Positions 63,224-64,000 of a DNA stretch of 64,000 nt are shown piece by piece. The stretch spans positions 28,882-92,881 of the forward strand of contig OENT01000610.1 in assembly GCA_900239685.1 (NCBI GenBank), given 5' to 3'. A program made the translations under genes and the position numbers. Origin of the DNA: Rotaria macrura. Its lineage: Eukaryota; Rotifera; Eurotatoria; Philodinida; Philodinidae. The notes under the pieces are model-generated. The model did not search any database. It worked only from the letters and a program-made list of their open reading frames with translations, and was not told the DNA's origin. The stretch's first letter is position 1. Every line of letters begins with the position of its first letter.

Positions 63224-64000
63224 GGCCACCAATTGTTTTTTAATGAACGCTTTATTTATATGACAATAGCTGCGTGATTATAGAAAACTAGACCCTAAGT
63301 CTCTGTTTCCAATCGATCGCAAAAGTTTAGGTTCAGAAGTATTAATTTTACGAAAGAGAAAGGGTGGAGAGAAAATCGAATAATGGATCTAAATAACATT
63401 TGTGCTGTTGCTCTGAACGGTCTCGATTAATCCATCTGCGAATATAGTTATTTGGTCTACCTCGAGGTAGGGCCGGAATGAAATGTGCATCTTCAATGTG
63501 CTTTCGTAGGTATATGGGCATTGTCTTGGAGAGAATATAAGATTCAAAAAGTTTCGGAGGTACTGCCGTTGCTTTAGTGAGGAAACGTCGGAGTAAACGA
63601 TGTGCACGTGTTGCCGCTGTTTGAAAGTTGGGCAGCCATTGCACTTCTTCATTGCGAGTATCCCACCAGTTGTTTATAAGTCGATAGACTTGTCTGTTTT
63701 TGGCTTCAATTTTTTGAATAGTTCCAAGTGCTAATAATGGCCAAATGACATATAGTAGTTGAAAATACGGTAAAATAAAAGCATTAAATGCAAGCCGTCG
63801 TGTTTTGAATGATGATACATGTGAGCGGGTGAGATACTTGAGTATGGTTGAATTAATTTGAACTTTCTAAAGCATTTTTGTACAATGCTTGTGGAATGAT
63901 AACTGTTCATCAACATAGAATCCTAGATATTGGAAAAGCGATGCACGTTTAATATGCTGTTGGTCAATATGGAGAGTGAGTGATGGCATTAGAGCTCGTT
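63224..64000 (-). mobile_element. Non-LTR retrotransposon 3' end (reverse transcriptase C-terminal region), truncated by window edge, with one stop
   Basis: Reading the minus strand from 64000, one frame runs to a stop at 63348 with a single in-frame TAG at 63869-63867. Motifs typical of the region just after the RT catalytic core of LINE-like ORF2: SLFQYLGFYVDEQLSFHKHC, then TRRLAFNAFILPYFQLLYVIW, KIEAKNRQVYRLINNWW and a basic C-terminus (RWINRDRSEQQ). The catalytic YADD lies off the edge. Downstream is an AATAAA at about 63260-63245 and an A-rich end near 63205-63224, as expected for a 3' UTR. The stop and truncation suggest an inactive copy. Clade cannot be fixed from this fragment. Confidence 0.75.

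Noticed and set aside
1-64000. CRISPR arrays, bacterial operons, rRNA or tRNA genes, spliced-leader RNA gene
   Set aside because: No regularly spaced direct repeats, no rRNA or tRNA structure, and no match to the leader sequence I remember for bdelloids. The gene structure is eukaryotic throughout.

Overview
The window looks like eukaryotic, metazoan nuclear DNA and most likely comes from a bdelloid rotifer (Rotaria/Adineta type). It is AT-rich. Genes are split by many GT-AG introns, mostly 45-75 nt long, with a few of 0.7-2.6 kb. It holds clear animal genes (TRPA channel, CCDC157, eIF4E, DHTKD1, SDHA) beside two families I associate with bdelloids: ADP-ribosyltransferase proteins with TPR repeats, and a cysteine-rich secreted family. 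The species call is inference; the exon structures were read directly from the sequence.

Layout. 1-4905 (-): 5' part of an ABCC4/MRP4-like transporter, broken by a stop and a frameshift and running off the left edge; its 2.3 kb second intron carries an ~860 bp foldback element. 8548-10624 (+): decayed ADP-ribosyltransferase/TPR gene. 14120-21395 (+): intact TRPA-type ankyrin channel with a palindrome-rich MITE in its largest intron. 22040-22860 (-): decayed cysteine-rich secreted protein. 23980-26089 (-): intact ABCG2-like half-transporter. About 29080-29480 (+): decayed TPR fragment. 32289-37456 (+): intact SDHA in 13 exons (667 aa). 39520-41205 (-): a 466-aa proline-rich protein of unknown function. 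41796-48425 (-): intact DHTKD1 (2-oxoadipate dehydrogenase E1) in 20 exons (916 aa), with another MITE in an intron. 49098-50392 (-): immunoglobulin-domain surface protein. 50.4-56.1 kb: microsatellite-rich desert. 56095-59433 (-): eIF4E with a 15-nt microexon. 59676-61845 (+): 5' half of CCDC157, cut off near an N gap that has an exact 166-bp repeat beside it. 63224-64000 (-): 3' end of a non-LTR retrotransposon with one stop.

The genes form no operon. SDHA and DHTKD1 are both mitochondrial (TCA cycle; lysine/tryptophan breakdown). eIF4E and CCDC157 share a short divergent promoter region. The main theme is contrast: intact housekeeping genes lie between several decayed accessory genes and non-autonomous elements housed in introns. 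I found no obvious new multi-gene system. The least explained intact gene is the proline-rich protein at 39520-41205.
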